Notes under the pieces: generated by a model
Told to the model about the DNA's origin: nothing
Databases searched by the model: none
The model's input: the letters and a program-made list of their open reading frames with translations, nothing else
Part shown: piece by piece, positions 20,374 to 29,088 of the stretch
How the letters are laid out: each line of letters starts with the position of its first letter
Numbering within the stretch: the stretch's first letter is position 1
Translations under genes and position numbers: made by a program
Assembly: GCF_001425705.1 (NCBI RefSeq)
Contig: NZ_LMDC01000028.1
Span: 372,946-436,945, forward strand
Length of the DNA stretch: 64,000 nucleotides
Source: Pelomonas sp. Root1217
GTDB lineage: Bacteria; Pseudomonadota; Gammaproteobacteria; Burkholderiales; Burkholderiaceae_C
Direction of reading: 5' to 3'

Positions 20374-20400
20374 GACACCCTTGCGAGGGTGTCTTTTTTT
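20374..20400 (+). terminator. Rho-independent terminator of mdh
   Basis: Stem GACACCCT (20374-20381) with AGGGTGTC (20386-20393), a 4-base loop and a run of seven T. It lies 39 bp after the mdh stop. Confidence 0.9.
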
Positions 20401-20497
20401 GGCTCTCGCGGGCTGCGACAGCCCCGCATCGCGAGAAGGCGCGGCTGGCCAAGTGCTGCTGGCGGCCAACCGGCAGTACGGACCGTCCGACGCACGC

Positions 20498-21343
20498 TCA
20501 GTGCGAAAGCAGCACCGGCACGGGCGAGCTGGCCATCAACGTGCGCGTCACGCCGCCGAGCACAGCCTCGCGCAGGCGCGAATGGCCGTACCCGCCGGCG
20601 ACGATCAGTTGGGCGCCCATGTCCGCCGCGTGCGACAACAGCGCTTCACCCGCCGCCACCTTGATGGGCACATAGCTGACCTTCACTTTCAGCCCATGGC
20701 GCGCAAGCCAGAGCCCGATGTCGGCGCCCGGCATTGGGCCATGATTGCGCCCAACATCTTCAGGTGTCTCGAACACGGCCACCTCGACACTCGCCGCCTG
20801 CCTCAGCAGGGGAAGCGCATCACGCATGGCCCGTGCGGCTTCGCGGCTGCCGTCCCACCCGACCAGCACCCGTGCCGCTGCCGGCACCTCGCACTCGCCC
20901 GCGAACGGCAGCACCAGCAGCGGCCGGCCCGAGCGCAGCAGCATTTCCTGCGCCATTTGCCCCGACGAGCCGTTGCAGGCATCGTCGGGGTTCAGCTGGG
21001 AGACCACGGCCAGGTCGCAGTAGCGCGCTGCAAGCGTCATCACTTCACCCGCATAGCCCATCTCGACGCGGCCTTCATAGGAGGTCACGCCCAGGAGCGA
21101 GACCCGTTCCTGGAAGAGGCGCGCGCGGCCGAGTGCCTGACTGCGCAGTTCATCCATCGCCGCCTGCTGATAGGCGGCAAGCCCCCCGCCTCCGGCGCCT
21201 TCGGGCGGCAGGGCGTACCACCCGGCCGGCGCAAGGCCGATGAGATGAGCCTCGTACCGCAGGGCCAGCGCCGCGGCAGCGTCCACGCGGCCCTGGACGT
21301 TCACTCCGCTGTCGAGGTGGACGAGGATGCTCTTGATTCCCAT
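20498..21343 (-). CDS. Tandem universal stress protein (two Usp domains)
   Basis: A 281-residue cytosolic protein with two Usp repeats. The first starts MGIKSILVHLDSG. The second starts ARVLVGWDGSREAARAM and ends GGYGHSRLREAVLGGVTRTL, resembling the G-x2-G-x9-G nucleotide-binding motif of ATP-binding Usp proteins. The start at 21343 has a GGAGAA ribosome site 6 bp upstream; a longer frame to 21532 would run through the intergenic region. Upstream, at 21414-21427, is an FNR-like palindrome. Tandem Usp proteins of this type are often anaerobically induced in proteobacteria. Confidence 0.9.
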   Translation of the reverse strand: MGIKSILVHLDSGVNVQGRVDAAAALALRYEAHLIGLAPAGWYALPPEGAGGGGLAAYQQAAMDELRSQALGRARLFQERVSLLGVTSYEGRVEMGYAGEVMTLAARYCDLAVVSQLNPDDACNGSSGQMAQEMLLRSGRPLLVLPFAGECEVPAAARVLVGWDGSREAARAMRDALPLLRQAASVEVAVFETPEDVGRNHGPMPGADIGLWLARHGLKVKVSYVPIKVAAGEALLSHAADMGAQLIVAGGYGHSRLREAVLGGVTRTLMASSPVPVLLSH

Positions 21344-21385
21344 GCTGTTTCTCCATTGACGCCGTGGCGCCGTTGCGTGCGTCAG

Positions 21386-21427
21386 ATGTTTCTCGACCGC
21401 GGCGATGGCGTGGTTGACCCTGGTCAA
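21386..21427 (-). promoter_or_regulatory. FNR/ANR-like site and -10 of the usp gene
   Basis: TTGACCCTGGTCAA (21414-21427) is a 6-bp-arm palindrome of the TTGAN-N4-NTCAA type. On the minus strand a -10-like AAACAT (21386-21391) is centred 32 bp from it, the spacing expected when FNR sits at -41.5 (class II activation). The site lies between usp and the divergent flavoprotein gene and could serve both. Confidence 0.55.
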
Positions 21428-21549
21428 TGAAAGCAGGGGTTCCTCGCTGCCGCGGGCCGGGTTTGTGTTGTGCAGTCGGAGACACCCTGCAAGCCCAGCC
21501 ATTGATCCCGCGCAACGCGGCGCCACGCCCACCTGGGTAGCCTTGGGCG

Positions 21550-22146
21550 ATGAATACCCATGCGCGACGCGTTCTCCTCATCCTCGGCCACCCGGATGCC
21601 ACCCGAGGACACCTCTGCCACGCGCTGGCGGATGCCTATGCCGAGGGCGCGCTGTCCGCGGGCCATCAGGTGCGCCTCATGGACGTGGCGACGCTGGATT
21701 TCCCGCTGCTTCGCAGCAAGGACGAATGGGACCACGGCGCCCTGCCCGCTTCGCTGCTGCCTGCACAGGAGCACATCCGTTGGGCCAGCCACGTGGTGCT
21801 GTTCTTCCCGCTGTGGCTGGGCGACATGCCGGCTTTGCTGAAGGCCTTTCTAGAGCAGGTCGCGCGCCCCGGCTTTGCGCTGGGCAAGGCCGGCGACGGG
21901 GCGGCCGGCGGCAAGCTGCTCAAGGGCCGCTCCGCGAGGGTGGTCGTGACCATGGGCATGCCGGCACTCGTCTACCGCTGGTACTTCCGTGCCCACAGCC
22001 TGAAATCACTGGAACGCAACATCCTGGGCTTCGTCGGCTTCGCGCCGGTTCACGAGACGCTGGTGGGCGGGGTCGAGGCCCTGGGCGAAGCCGGCGTGGC
22101 GAAGTGGCTCAAGCGAATGAGCCGAATCGGCGCCCGCGCCGACTGA
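21550..22146 (+). CDS. NAD(P)H-dependent oxidoreductase, flavodoxin-like fold
   Basis: A 198-residue flavodoxin_2 family protein (quinone reductase / KefF / MdaB group). RVLLILGHPDATRGHLCHALA begins the FMN site, then VVLFFPLWLGDMPALLKAFLEQVARPGFAL carries the conserved family motif. It would reduce quinones or similar electrophiles with FMN. It is divergent from usp across an FNR-like site. No clear ribosome site is visible before 21550, but the family's N-terminal strand begins there. Confidence 0.85.
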   Translation: MNTHARRVLLILGHPDATRGHLCHALADAYAEGALSAGHQVRLMDVATLDFPLLRSKDEWDHGALPASLLPAQEHIRWASHVVLFFPLWLGDMPALLKAFLEQVARPGFALGKAGDGAAGGKLLKGRSARVVVTMGMPALVYRWYFRAHSLKSLERNILGFVGFAPVHETLVGGVEALGEAGVAKWLKRMSRIGARAD

Positions 22147-22192
22147 GCCGGCTTCGCAGGCCCTGCGGCGCCCGTGCCGACTGCCGCTCGTT

Positions 22193-24817
22193 TCAGCTCG
22201 GCAGCTTCGCTGCCGAGGCGCTGCGCAGCCGCCCGCTCCATGTGATCCCGGCACCCACTGCCAGTGCCACCGCCACCAAGGCCAGCACGAGATCCTGGGC
22301 CACCGGAACGCCAAAATGCAGCAAGCGCCTCGGGCCCGGCACCAGCACGGCAATGGCCAGCGCAGACGCCGCCACGGTGGCGACTGCCCAGAAGGCCCGG
22401 GCGCTGCGATCAGACAAGGCGCGAAGGCCGCTGCCGAGGGCCATGTTGGCCGCCACCAGCATCAGGTTCCCGAACGTCAGGCCGACCACCGCCAGCGTGC
22501 GCGCCACGTCGGCGTCACGCCCGGCTCGCAGCGCCAGCATGTATAGGCCAAGGGTCGCCGCGAGCAGGCAGCTGCCTTGCGCCAAGCCTTGCCACAGCAT
22601 CGACCACCCCACGATGCCGTCGTCCGTGCGCCGCGGCGGCCGCTGCATCAGCCCTGGCGCTTCGGCGGCACCTTCAAACGCAAGCGAGCACACCGGATCA
22701 ATCACCATTTCGGTCAGCACCACATGGACCGGCAGCATCAATGGTGGCAGCCCGAACAGCAGAGGCAGCAACGCGAGTCCGGCCACCGGGACATGGATGG
22801 CGGTGATGTAGGTCATGACCTTGCGGAGGTTGTCGAAGATGCGCCGGCCCATGCGAACACCGCCAACGATGCGCCCGAAATCTTCGTCCAGCAGCACCAG
22901 GCCGGCGGCCTCGCGCGCGACATCCGTCCCACGTATCCCCATCGCGATGCCGACATGAGCCGCCTTCAGCGCCGGTGCGTCGTTGACGCCGTCGCCCGTC
23001 ATGGCCACGGTCTCGCCATTGCTTCGCAGCGCCAGCACCAGCCTGAGCTTGTGCTCCGGCATCACGCGGGCGAACACGCGCACATGCCGTACGGCCCGGG
23101 CCAGGTCGGCCTCACCGAGAGCGGCGATGTCGGCCCCGGTCAGGACGCCCGCACGCACATCGAGGCCGGCCTGCGCGGCAATGGCCAGTGCCGTGGCCGC
23201 ATGATCGCCGGTGACCATCACCACCGCGATGCCGGCCTGCCGCGCCTGCGCGACCGCATCCGGCACGCTGTCGCGCAGCGGATCCTCGAAGGCCGCCAGG
23301 CCCAGCAACGTGAAGTCGTGGTCATGCTGACGCACCACGGTTTCGCCGCGCGGCGAACGGCCTTCGGCCACGGCCAGCACGCGAAGTCCCTGCCCGGCCA
23401 GATGCTTCACCCGGACCAAGAGATCGGCGCTTCGTTGCGGATCGAGGTGGCATAGATCGAACACCGCCTCCGGGGCGCCCTTGGCGGCGACGCAGAGCTG
23501 GCCGGCTGCGTCCGTCCATTCATGCGACATCGCCAGCAATTCGGGGCTGAGCGGAAACTCACGCGTCAACGTCCAGTCGGGGTGCAGGTGTGCGGTGCCT
23601 GCCAGCAAGGCATCGCCGCGCGCGATCAGCGCACGGTCCATCGGATCGCTGCCGTCACGCCGCGAAGCCAGCATGCCGAACTCGAGCAGCCGACGCACCG
23701 CTTCGGGCAAGTCCTTGCCAGCATCGAGCTCGACCTCCATCTCGTCGGTCACCAGACGGGACAACTGCATCCGGTTTTCGGTGAGGGTACCGGTCTTGTC
23801 CACACATAGCACGGTGGCCGCGCCCAGGGCCTCAATGACGGCGGGACGACGCGCCAGCACTTTGATGCGAGCCAGCCGCCAGGCGCCCAGCGAAAGGAAG
23901 ACGGCGAGCGCCATCGGGAACTCTTCGGGCAGCATCGCCATGCCGATGGCGACGGCCGACAGCAGCCCCTGCATCCAGTCGCCCTGCACCAGGCCGTAAA
24001 CCACCACGATCACTGCGCAAATGCCGGCGGCCGCCAGGCCGAAGGCACGCACCAGCCGGCGCAGATGCTGCTCCAGGGGCGTTGGCACCGTCTCGATGGC
24101 GGCCAGAGATGCACCGATGCGGCCAACCTGCGTGCCTGAGCCAGTGGCCACCGCCTCGATGACGGCATGGCCGGTGACGGCCAGGGTGCTCGCGTACACG
24201 AAGGCGCTGGCATTGCTTTCGGGCGACGCCATGGCCAGGCCGTCTTGCACCTGCCACACCCGCTTGTCCACCGGCACCGATTCCCCGGTCAGCAACGACT
24301 CGTCGACCTGCAGGCCGACCGCCTCGCGAACGATGCCGTCGGCTGCGACCCGCTCGCCTTCGCCGACCATGAAGATGTCGCCGGGCACCAGTTCGCGCGC
24401 CGGGATGCGCACCATGCGCCCGTCACGCACGACGCGCACCTGCGGTGCGGACAGCGTGCGCAGGGCAGCCAGCGCGTGCTCGCTGCGCCGTTCCTGCATG
24501 ACGACCAGGCCCACCGTGACAACGGCGAAGAAAGCCAGGAGCAGGCCCTCGCCCAGATCACCCAGCAGCAGGTAGATGGCCGCCGCCGCCAGCAGCAGCA
24601 AGAACATCGGCTCGGTGAACACCCCGCGCAGCGTGCGTGCCAGGCCGCGCTTTTCCGTATCGCCCACCTCGTTGGGGCCAATGAGGGACAAGCGCTGGCG
24701 CGCCTGGGCATCGCTCAGCCCTCGCGGCGGCGTGGGCGTGGCTTGCGTCGCCTGTGGCAGTGACGCGTGAATGCCTGCGCCGATCGGCGCCTCGCTCTCA
24801 GCGTGCACAGTGGCCAC
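22193..24817 (-). CDS. P-type cation-transporting ATPase, unusual subgroup
   Basis: An 874-residue P2-like ATPase of the inner membrane. It has the actuator motif LTGESVPVDK, the phosphorylation site DKTGTLTENRMQ, MVTGDH and GDGVNDAPAL, plus about ten helices. The helix-4 motif is MLPEEFPMAL rather than the PEGLP of Ca2+ pumps, and helix 6 reads LTEMVIDPVCSLAFE. This marks a bacterial subgroup whose transported ion is not clear. The start is a GTG (24817). It overlaps a remnant of a short-chain dehydrogenase start (24798-24884). Surrounding genes suggest a stress or low-oxygen role. Confidence 0.9.
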   Translation of the reverse strand: MATVHAESEAPIGAGIHASLPQATQATPTPPRGLSDAQARQRLSLIGPNEVGDTEKRGLARTLRGVFTEPMFLLLLAAAAIYLLLGDLGEGLLLAFFAVVTVGLVVMQERRSEHALAALRTLSAPQVRVVRDGRMVRIPARELVPGDIFMVGEGERVAADGIVREAVGLQVDESLLTGESVPVDKRVWQVQDGLAMASPESNASAFVYASTLAVTGHAVIEAVATGSGTQVGRIGASLAAIETVPTPLEQHLRRLVRAFGLAAAGICAVIVVVYGLVQGDWMQGLLSAVAIGMAMLPEEFPMALAVFLSLGAWRLARIKVLARRPAVIEALGAATVLCVDKTGTLTENRMQLSRLVTDEMEVELDAGKDLPEAVRRLLEFGMLASRRDGSDPMDRALIARGDALLAGTAHLHPDWTLTREFPLSPELLAMSHEWTDAAGQLCVAAKGAPEAVFDLCHLDPQRSADLLVRVKHLAGQGLRVLAVAEGRSPRGETVVRQHDHDFTLLGLAAFEDPLRDSVPDAVAQARQAGIAVVMVTGDHAATALAIAAQAGLDVRAGVLTGADIAALGEADLARAVRHVRVFARVMPEHKLRLVLALRSNGETVAMTGDGVNDAPALKAAHVGIAMGIRGTDVAREAAGLVLLDEDFGRIVGGVRMGRRIFDNLRKVMTYITAIHVPVAGLALLPLLFGLPPLMLPVHVVLTEMVIDPVCSLAFEGAAEAPGLMQRPPRRTDDGIVGWSMLWQGLAQGSCLLAATLGLYMLALRAGRDADVARTLAVVGLTFGNLMLVAANMALGSGLRALSDRSARAFWAVATVAASALAIAVLVPGPRRLLHFGVPVAQDLVLALVAVALAVGAGITWSGRLRSASAAKLPS

Positions 24818-24884
24818 CGTCGGCGGCGGGACGGCCAGTCCCCGATGTGCCGCCGGTCATCAGGGCGACTTGTACTTGAAGCAT
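24798..24884 (-). pseudogene. Fragment of a short-chain dehydrogenase N terminus
   Basis: An ATG at 24884, with GAGGGAAC upstream on the minus strand, opens a 28-codon frame beginning MLQVQVALMTGGTSGTG. This closely resembles the start of short-chain dehydrogenases such as acetoacetyl-CoA reductases (VALVTGGTSGIG). After the Rossmann glycine motif the similarity ends and the frame stops at 24798 inside the start of the P-type ATPase gene. I read it as the 5' scar of a deleted or replaced dehydrogenase gene. A short chance frame is possible but the motif match is strong. Confidence 0.5.
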
Positions 24885-24922
24885 GGCGTTCCCTCTGCCG
24901 CGAAGCCGCTGAAAGCGAGTTC

Positions 24923-25435
24923 TCAGTCGGGCGCCCGCGGCCGCGAAGGGCGCCCCGGGGCCTGCGTGCCGTCGGCGCGGGCGGACAGATAGGCGTAGAG
25001 GTCGATGATGTGGGCCGTCACGGTGGGGTCGCCCTGCCAGGCAGGCATCACCAGCGCCGCTTCCCTACCCTGCAGAACCTTTTCAACCAGGGCGCTCTGC
25101 GAGGCACCCTGCGGGTCGGACTCCGCCGCCGCGAGGATCCAGTCGTAGCGCCTGAGCACCAGGCTCACAAACTGGTGCGAGCCCATCTCGCGGAGTCTGG
25201 GCAGCAGGTCGGGGCCGGCCGCCGTACCGGTCGCCGTTGGGCCATGGCAGGTCGCGCACTTCTGCTGGAACACCCGCCAGCCGATGTAGACCTCGCCTTC
25301 CGGCAAGGCACGGCGCGCCAGCTCCCGAGCCGGCTTGGCGTTCTGCACCTCCAGGGCGCAACCGGTGGCCAGCGCGGCCACAGCGAGTGACGCGAGGGCC
25401 AGACGACGGTACCGCCGCACGCCGTGCGCAGTCAT
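24923..25435 (-). CDS. Cytochrome c family lipoprotein
   Basis: A 170-residue exported protein. After a positively charged start, a hydrophobic stretch ends in the lipobox LATGC, so it is probably anchored in a membrane facing the periplasm. A class I c-type heme site QQKCATCHGPTATG lies near residue 60, and the Met ligand is probably in LVMPAWQGD. The ATG overlaps the stop of the upstream DksA-like gene (ATGA). It could feed electrons to a terminal oxidase or reductase; the partner is not visible here. Confidence 0.87.
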   Translation of the reverse strand: MTAHGVRRYRRLALASLAVAALATGCALEVQNAKPARELARRALPEGEVYIGWRVFQQKCATCHGPTATGTAAGPDLLPRLREMGSHQFVSLVLRRYDWILAAAESDPQGASQSALVEKVLQGREAALVMPAWQGDPTVTAHIIDLYAYLSARADGTQAPGRPSRPRAPD

Positions 25436-25797
25436 GACAGATGCTCCCGGACGGCCTGGCAGCCCGCGCACAGCCGCACGGACGGCAGGGCCGTGAGGCG
25501 CGCCACGGGAATAGCCTCGCCACAGTCGGCGCAGTCGCCATAGTTTCCCGTGGCCAGCCGGCTCAGCGCGGCATCAACCTCCTGCAACTCCTGCAAGTCT
25601 CGGGTGGCCTGGAAGTCCTCGGTCTGCTGGCGCTGCATGAGCTCTGCGCCGTCCTTGAGATCCTGTACTTCCTGGGATTGCGTCTGCAATTCCTGGCGTG
25701 CCAGCTGCGCCGCATGGACCTCGGCTCGCAGTTCGGCCTGGCGGTACAGCAGCAATTGACGCAGCATCGGCAGGTGGGCTTGGGTTTGAATTTCCAT
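25432..25797 (-). CDS. DksA/TraR-type C4 zinc-finger protein
   Basis: A 121-residue protein with a helical, glutamine-rich N-terminal coiled-coil (LRAEVHAAQLARQELQTQ) and a C-terminal C4 zinc finger, CADC-x17-CAGC. It lacks the DxxDxA tip motif typical of DksA, so it is a relative, possibly an RNA polymerase secondary-channel binder. The start at 25797 has AAGGATGG upstream. First gene of a pair with the cytochrome c lipoprotein. Confidence 0.85.
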   Translation of the reverse strand: MEIQTQAHLPMLRQLLLYRQAELRAEVHAAQLARQELQTQSQEVQDLKDGAELMQRQQTEDFQATRDLQELQEVDAALSRLATGNYGDCADCGEAIPVARLTALPSVRLCAGCQAVREHLS

Positions 25798-25826
25798 CTT
25801 GGGCCATCCTTGATCGGCGAAGGCCC

Positions 25827-25865
25827 ATGCTAGGGAGCCCGCCGGCAATCGGGTTGCGCTGGATC
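25827..25865 (-). promoter_or_regulatory. Weak FNR-like site and -10 upstream of the dksA-like gene
   Basis: TTGCGCTGGATCAA (25852-25865) has one perfect FNR half-site (ATCAA) and one with two mismatches. A -10-like TAGCAT (minus strand, 25827-25832) is centred 29 bp away, slightly shorter than the usual 32. This is weaker than the neighbouring site. Confidence 0.35.
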
Positions 25866-25922
25866 AAGCCGGACGACTCAGGCCCGGACTTGGCCGCTGC
25901 GTTGATTGCCGCGCGTTACGGG

Positions 25923-25964
25923 TTGACCGGGATCAACGCCGGCGCTGCGCTGGCCGCTTAGATT
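25923..25964 (+). promoter_or_regulatory. FNR/ANR-like site and -10 of the MgtC/DUF4010 gene
   Basis: TTGACCGGGATCAA (25923-25936) is one mismatch from TTGAT-N4-ATCAA. A -10 TAGATT (25959-25964) is centred exactly 32 bp downstream, as for class II FNR activation at -41.5. The combination of sequence and spacing makes this the best oxygen-regulator site in the window. Confidence 0.6.
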
Positions 25965-26014
25965 GACTCGTCATCAGGGCTGCTTGCTTGGCAGCCGCTA
26001 ATCGAGGGACACGC

Positions 26015-26080
26015 ATGCCGATGAACTCAGCCTCGCGAGGCAGGCCGAGCAACGCCAAGGGCGGCAGGCATGACGCCTGA
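26015..26080 (+). CDS. Possible 21-codon leader frame overlapping the MgtC/DUF4010 start
   Basis: ATG at 26015, preceded by GAGGGACA at 6-13 bp, opens a 21-residue frame that ends at 26080, eleven bases inside the next gene in another frame. The ribosome site is better than that of the downstream gene, so the frame may couple or control its translation. It could also be chance. Confidence 0.3.
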   Translation: MPMNSASRGRPSNAKGGRHDA

Positions 26081-27344
26081 TCTCGCCGGTCGCTTCTTCG
26101 TCGCTCTCCTCATCGGCATCCTGGTCGGCATCGAACGGGAGAAGAAGCGGCCTGCCACGCCCTCCCACACGATCGGCGGCATCCGCACCCACGCCCTGCT
26201 GGCCTTGTCCGGCGCGGCCTCAGCCTGGCTCGGGCAGGCGCTGCAACTGCAGTGGCTCTTCGTTGCGGTGCTCGCTTGCGTGAGCGCCATGGCCATTGCC
26301 AGCCACATGGCCTGGCGCCAGGACGGGAGGGATGCGCCGCCAAGCATGACCAGCGAGATCGCGGCGCTGCTCGTCGTTGTTCTGGGCGGCATGGCGGCCA
26401 CCGGCAGCGAGGCTCTGGCCGTCGCGCTGGCCGTGGCGTTGTCGGCGGTCCTGGCGTTCAAGCAGCCCCTGCACGCCTTGGTGGAACGGGTCGGCCTCGA
26501 TGACATCCTTGCAGGCATCAAGCTGCTGATTGCCTCGGTCATCGTGCTGCCCCTCGTGCCGAATGAGACGGTGGACCCCTGGCATGCACTGAACCCCTAT
26601 CAGCTGTGGCTGCTGGTGGTGCTGATCTCGGCACTCTCGCTGGCCGGCTACATCGGCATGCGTTGGCTAGGGCCTGCGCGAGGTGCCGCCATCACCGGCC
26701 TGGCCGGAGGTCTGGTCTCTTCGACGGCCACCACGCTGAACTTCGCGCGTGAGAGCTGGAAGGCTGGAAGCTCCGCCAACGCCAGCGCGGCGACCACCGG
26801 CATCCTGTGCGCATGGTTCGTCATGTTCCTGCGCGTGACGACGATCGTCGCCCTCCTCAACCGGCAGCTGCTGGGTGCGTTGTGGCCCCCGCTGTTGGCC
26901 ATGGGCCTGGTCACCGGCGCCCTGGCCCTGCGGCATTACCTCGCCGGAGCGGCCGCCGCGCCCGCCCCCGTCCAGGCCTCCGCCCCCCTGAAGAACCCAT
27001 TCAGCCTGGGTGCCGCGATCCGGTTCGGCGCCTTGTTCGCCGTCGTCCTCGTGGTGACGAAGCTGGCCCAGCAGCAATTCCCCACCGGCGGCCTGCTTGC
27101 GATCTCTGCGCTCGCCGGCGCAGCAGACGTTGACGCGATCGTGCTTTCGCTCAGCGGCCAGAAGGACGGCTCGCTGACGACGGCCGGGACCGCGTGGGCG
27201 CTGCTGGCGGCCCTGCTTGCCAACACGGTGGTGAAGATCGCGATGGTGCTGCTTGTCGCGCGCGGCACGGTGCGCCGGGAGATGGCCATCGCGAGTGTGG
27301 CGATCTGCCTGGTGGGTGGCACCTCGGCCTGGGTTTGGCTCTGA
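26070..27344 (+). CDS. MgtC/SapB and DUF4010 family membrane protein
   Basis: A 424-residue inner-membrane protein with about a dozen hydrophobic segments. The N-terminal MgtC-like part shows LLIGILVGIEREKK and GGIRTHALLALSGA, the family signature. The C-terminal DUF4010 part shows ITGLAGGLVSSTATTLNFAR and ISALAGAADVDAIVLS. The family is widespread and poorly understood. Upstream lies an FNR-like promoter. It is convergent with the chemoreceptor gene, 29 bp apart. Confidence 0.88.
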   Translation: MTPDLAGRFFVALLIGILVGIEREKKRPATPSHTIGGIRTHALLALSGAASAWLGQALQLQWLFVAVLACVSAMAIASHMAWRQDGRDAPPSMTSEIAALLVVVLGGMAATGSEALAVALAVALSAVLAFKQPLHALVERVGLDDILAGIKLLIASVIVLPLVPNETVDPWHALNPYQLWLLVVLISALSLAGYIGMRWLGPARGAAITGLAGGLVSSTATTLNFARESWKAGSSANASAATTGILCAWFVMFLRVTTIVALLNRQLLGALWPPLLAMGLVTGALALRHYLAGAAAAPAPVQASAPLKNPFSLGAAIRFGALFAVVLVVTKLAQQQFPTGGLLAISALAGAADVDAIVLSLSGQKDGSLTTAGTAWALLAALLANTVVKIAMVLLVARGTVRREMAIASVAICLVGGTSAWVWL

Positions 27345-27373
27345 ACCGAAACTGGGCCACGCCCGCCACGGCG

Positions 27374-28939
27374 TCAGCGCGTGGCCGGCAGCCGGAAGGT
27401 CGACACCGTCTCCACCAACTGCTGAGCTTGCACCTTGAGGCCATCTGCCGCAGCGGCCATCTGTTCCACCATCGCGGCGTTCTGTTGCGTGGCCTGGTCC
27501 ATCTGCGTGACGGCCTGGCCGACCTGGCTCACGCCCGAACTCTGCTCGGCACTGGACGAGCTGATCTCACCCATGATGTCGGTCACGCGCTGGATGCTGC
27601 TGACGACTCGGTCCATCGTCGCGCCAGCCTGGTCGACGAGGGTGTTGCCGCGGTCGACGCGCTCCAGGCTCTGCGAGATCAGCGTCTTGATCTCCCGGGC
27701 GGCTTCCGCGCTGCGGCCGGCCAGCAGCCGCACCTCGCCGGCGACGACTGCGAAGCCGCGGCCCTGCTCGCCGGCGCGTGCCGCTTCCACGGCGGCGTTC
27801 AGCGCCAGGATGTTGGTCTGGAAGGCGATGCCGTCGATGACGGAGATGATGTCGCCGATGCGGCGCGAGCTGTCGTTGATGCCCTTCATCGTGTCGACGA
27901 CCTGCTTGACGACCTGGCCGCCTTCCGCAGCGACGTGCGAAGCGTTCTGCGCCAGCTGGTTGGCCTGCTGGGCGTTGTCGACGTTGTTGCGCACGGTGGC
28001 GCCGAGTTCGTCCATGGAGGCCGCCGTCTGCTGCAGCGCGCTGGCCTGGCTTTCCGTCCGGGCGCTCAGGTCCTGGTTGCCGGAGGCGATCTCAGAGCTT
28101 GCATTGGCCACCGACTCCGAGCCGTCCCGCACCTGCTGCACGATGCTGGCCATGCTGTCGCGCATGGCTTTCACGCCCTGCATGACGCTCTCATGGCTGC
28201 TGCCCTGCAGGTCGATGTCAACGCTGAGGTCGCCTTCGGCCAGTTGGCGCGTGATCTCGTTGACGCGCGCGGGCTCGCCACCCAACTGGCGCGTGATGCT
28301 GCGCGTGATGGCCAGGCCCAGCACCAGCAGCACGCCGGCCAGCACCCCCACCCCCAGGCCCACCTTCCAGACACGCTGCCAGATGGCCGCGTCGACCGTG
28401 TCCACATAGACGCCCGAGCCGATGATCCAGCTCCAGGGCGTGAAGCCCTTCACGTACGACACCTTGGGCACGGGCTGCTCGCTGCCCGGCTTGGGCCACA
28501 TATAGGGCAGGAAGCCTGCGCCGCTGGCCTTGACGATGTCGACCATCGCGACGAAGAGCGGCTTGCCGGTCGGGTCCTTGCTGTTGTTCAGCGTCTTGCC
28601 CTCCAGCTCCGGCTTCATGGGATGCATGACCATGATCGGGCTCATGTCGTTGACCCAGAAATACTCGTTGCCGCTGTAGCGCAGTCCCCGCAGGGCGGCG
28701 AGGGCCGACTTCTTGGCGTCCTCGTCGGACAGCTTGCCTGTCGCAACCTGGGCGTGGAAATGCGAGACGACGCCATGCGCCGCCTCGACCGCCTGGCGCA
28801 CCGCCTGCTGACGCTCGTTCAGGATCAGTTCCCGCTCCGAGAACAGCAGGATGGCCGCCACCAGCAGCACACCCAGAACGGCGCCGAAGGTTTGCAAGGC
28901 GAGGCGGCGGGAAACCCTGAGCGACTCGAGCTTGAGCAT
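27374..28939 (-). CDS. Methyl-accepting chemotaxis protein (Cache sensor)
   Basis: A 521-residue transmembrane chemoreceptor. TM1 is about residues 13-33. A periplasmic single-Cache domain has [17 protein letters not shown] and [18 protein letters not shown]2 is near 190-210, then HAMP and a cytoplasmic signalling domain with the hairpin tip [20 protein letters not shown]. No C-terminal receptor-modification pentapeptide is present. Small organic acids are typical Cache ligands. It is monocistronic; no che genes are nearby. Confidence 0.95.
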   Translation of the reverse strand: MLKLESLRVSRRLALQTFGAVLGVLLVAAILLFSERELILNERQQAVRQAVEAAHGVVSHFHAQVATGKLSDEDAKKSALAALRGLRYSGNEYFWVNDMSPIMVMHPMKPELEGKTLNNSKDPTGKPLFVAMVDIVKASGAGFLPYMWPKPGSEQPVPKVSYVKGFTPWSWIIGSGVYVDTVDAAIWQRVWKVGLGVGVLAGVLLVLGLAITRSITRQLGGEPARVNEITRQLAEGDLSVDIDLQGSSHESVMQGVKAMRDSMASIVQQVRDGSESVANASSEIASGNQDLSARTESQASALQQTAASMDELGATVRNNVDNAQQANQLAQNASHVAAEGGQVVKQVVDTMKGINDSSRRIGDIISVIDGIAFQTNILALNAAVEAARAGEQGRGFAVVAGEVRLLAGRSAEAAREIKTLISQSLERVDRGNTLVDQAGATMDRVVSSIQRVTDIMGEISSSSAEQSSGVSQVGQAVTQMDQATQQNAAMVEQMAAAADGLKVQAQQLVETVSTFRLPATR

Positions 28940-29088
28940 GGCTTTGTCTCCGGAGATCGTTGTGTGCAGATGCTGTCACGCCTGGGTCAGACATGACAGT
29001 GCACAAGCACCCCTTGTTCCCGCAAACGTCGCGATTCCGCGACCAGCGTCGCACCTGGCAACGCTGCCGGCCTGGGTACAGTGGCGCG

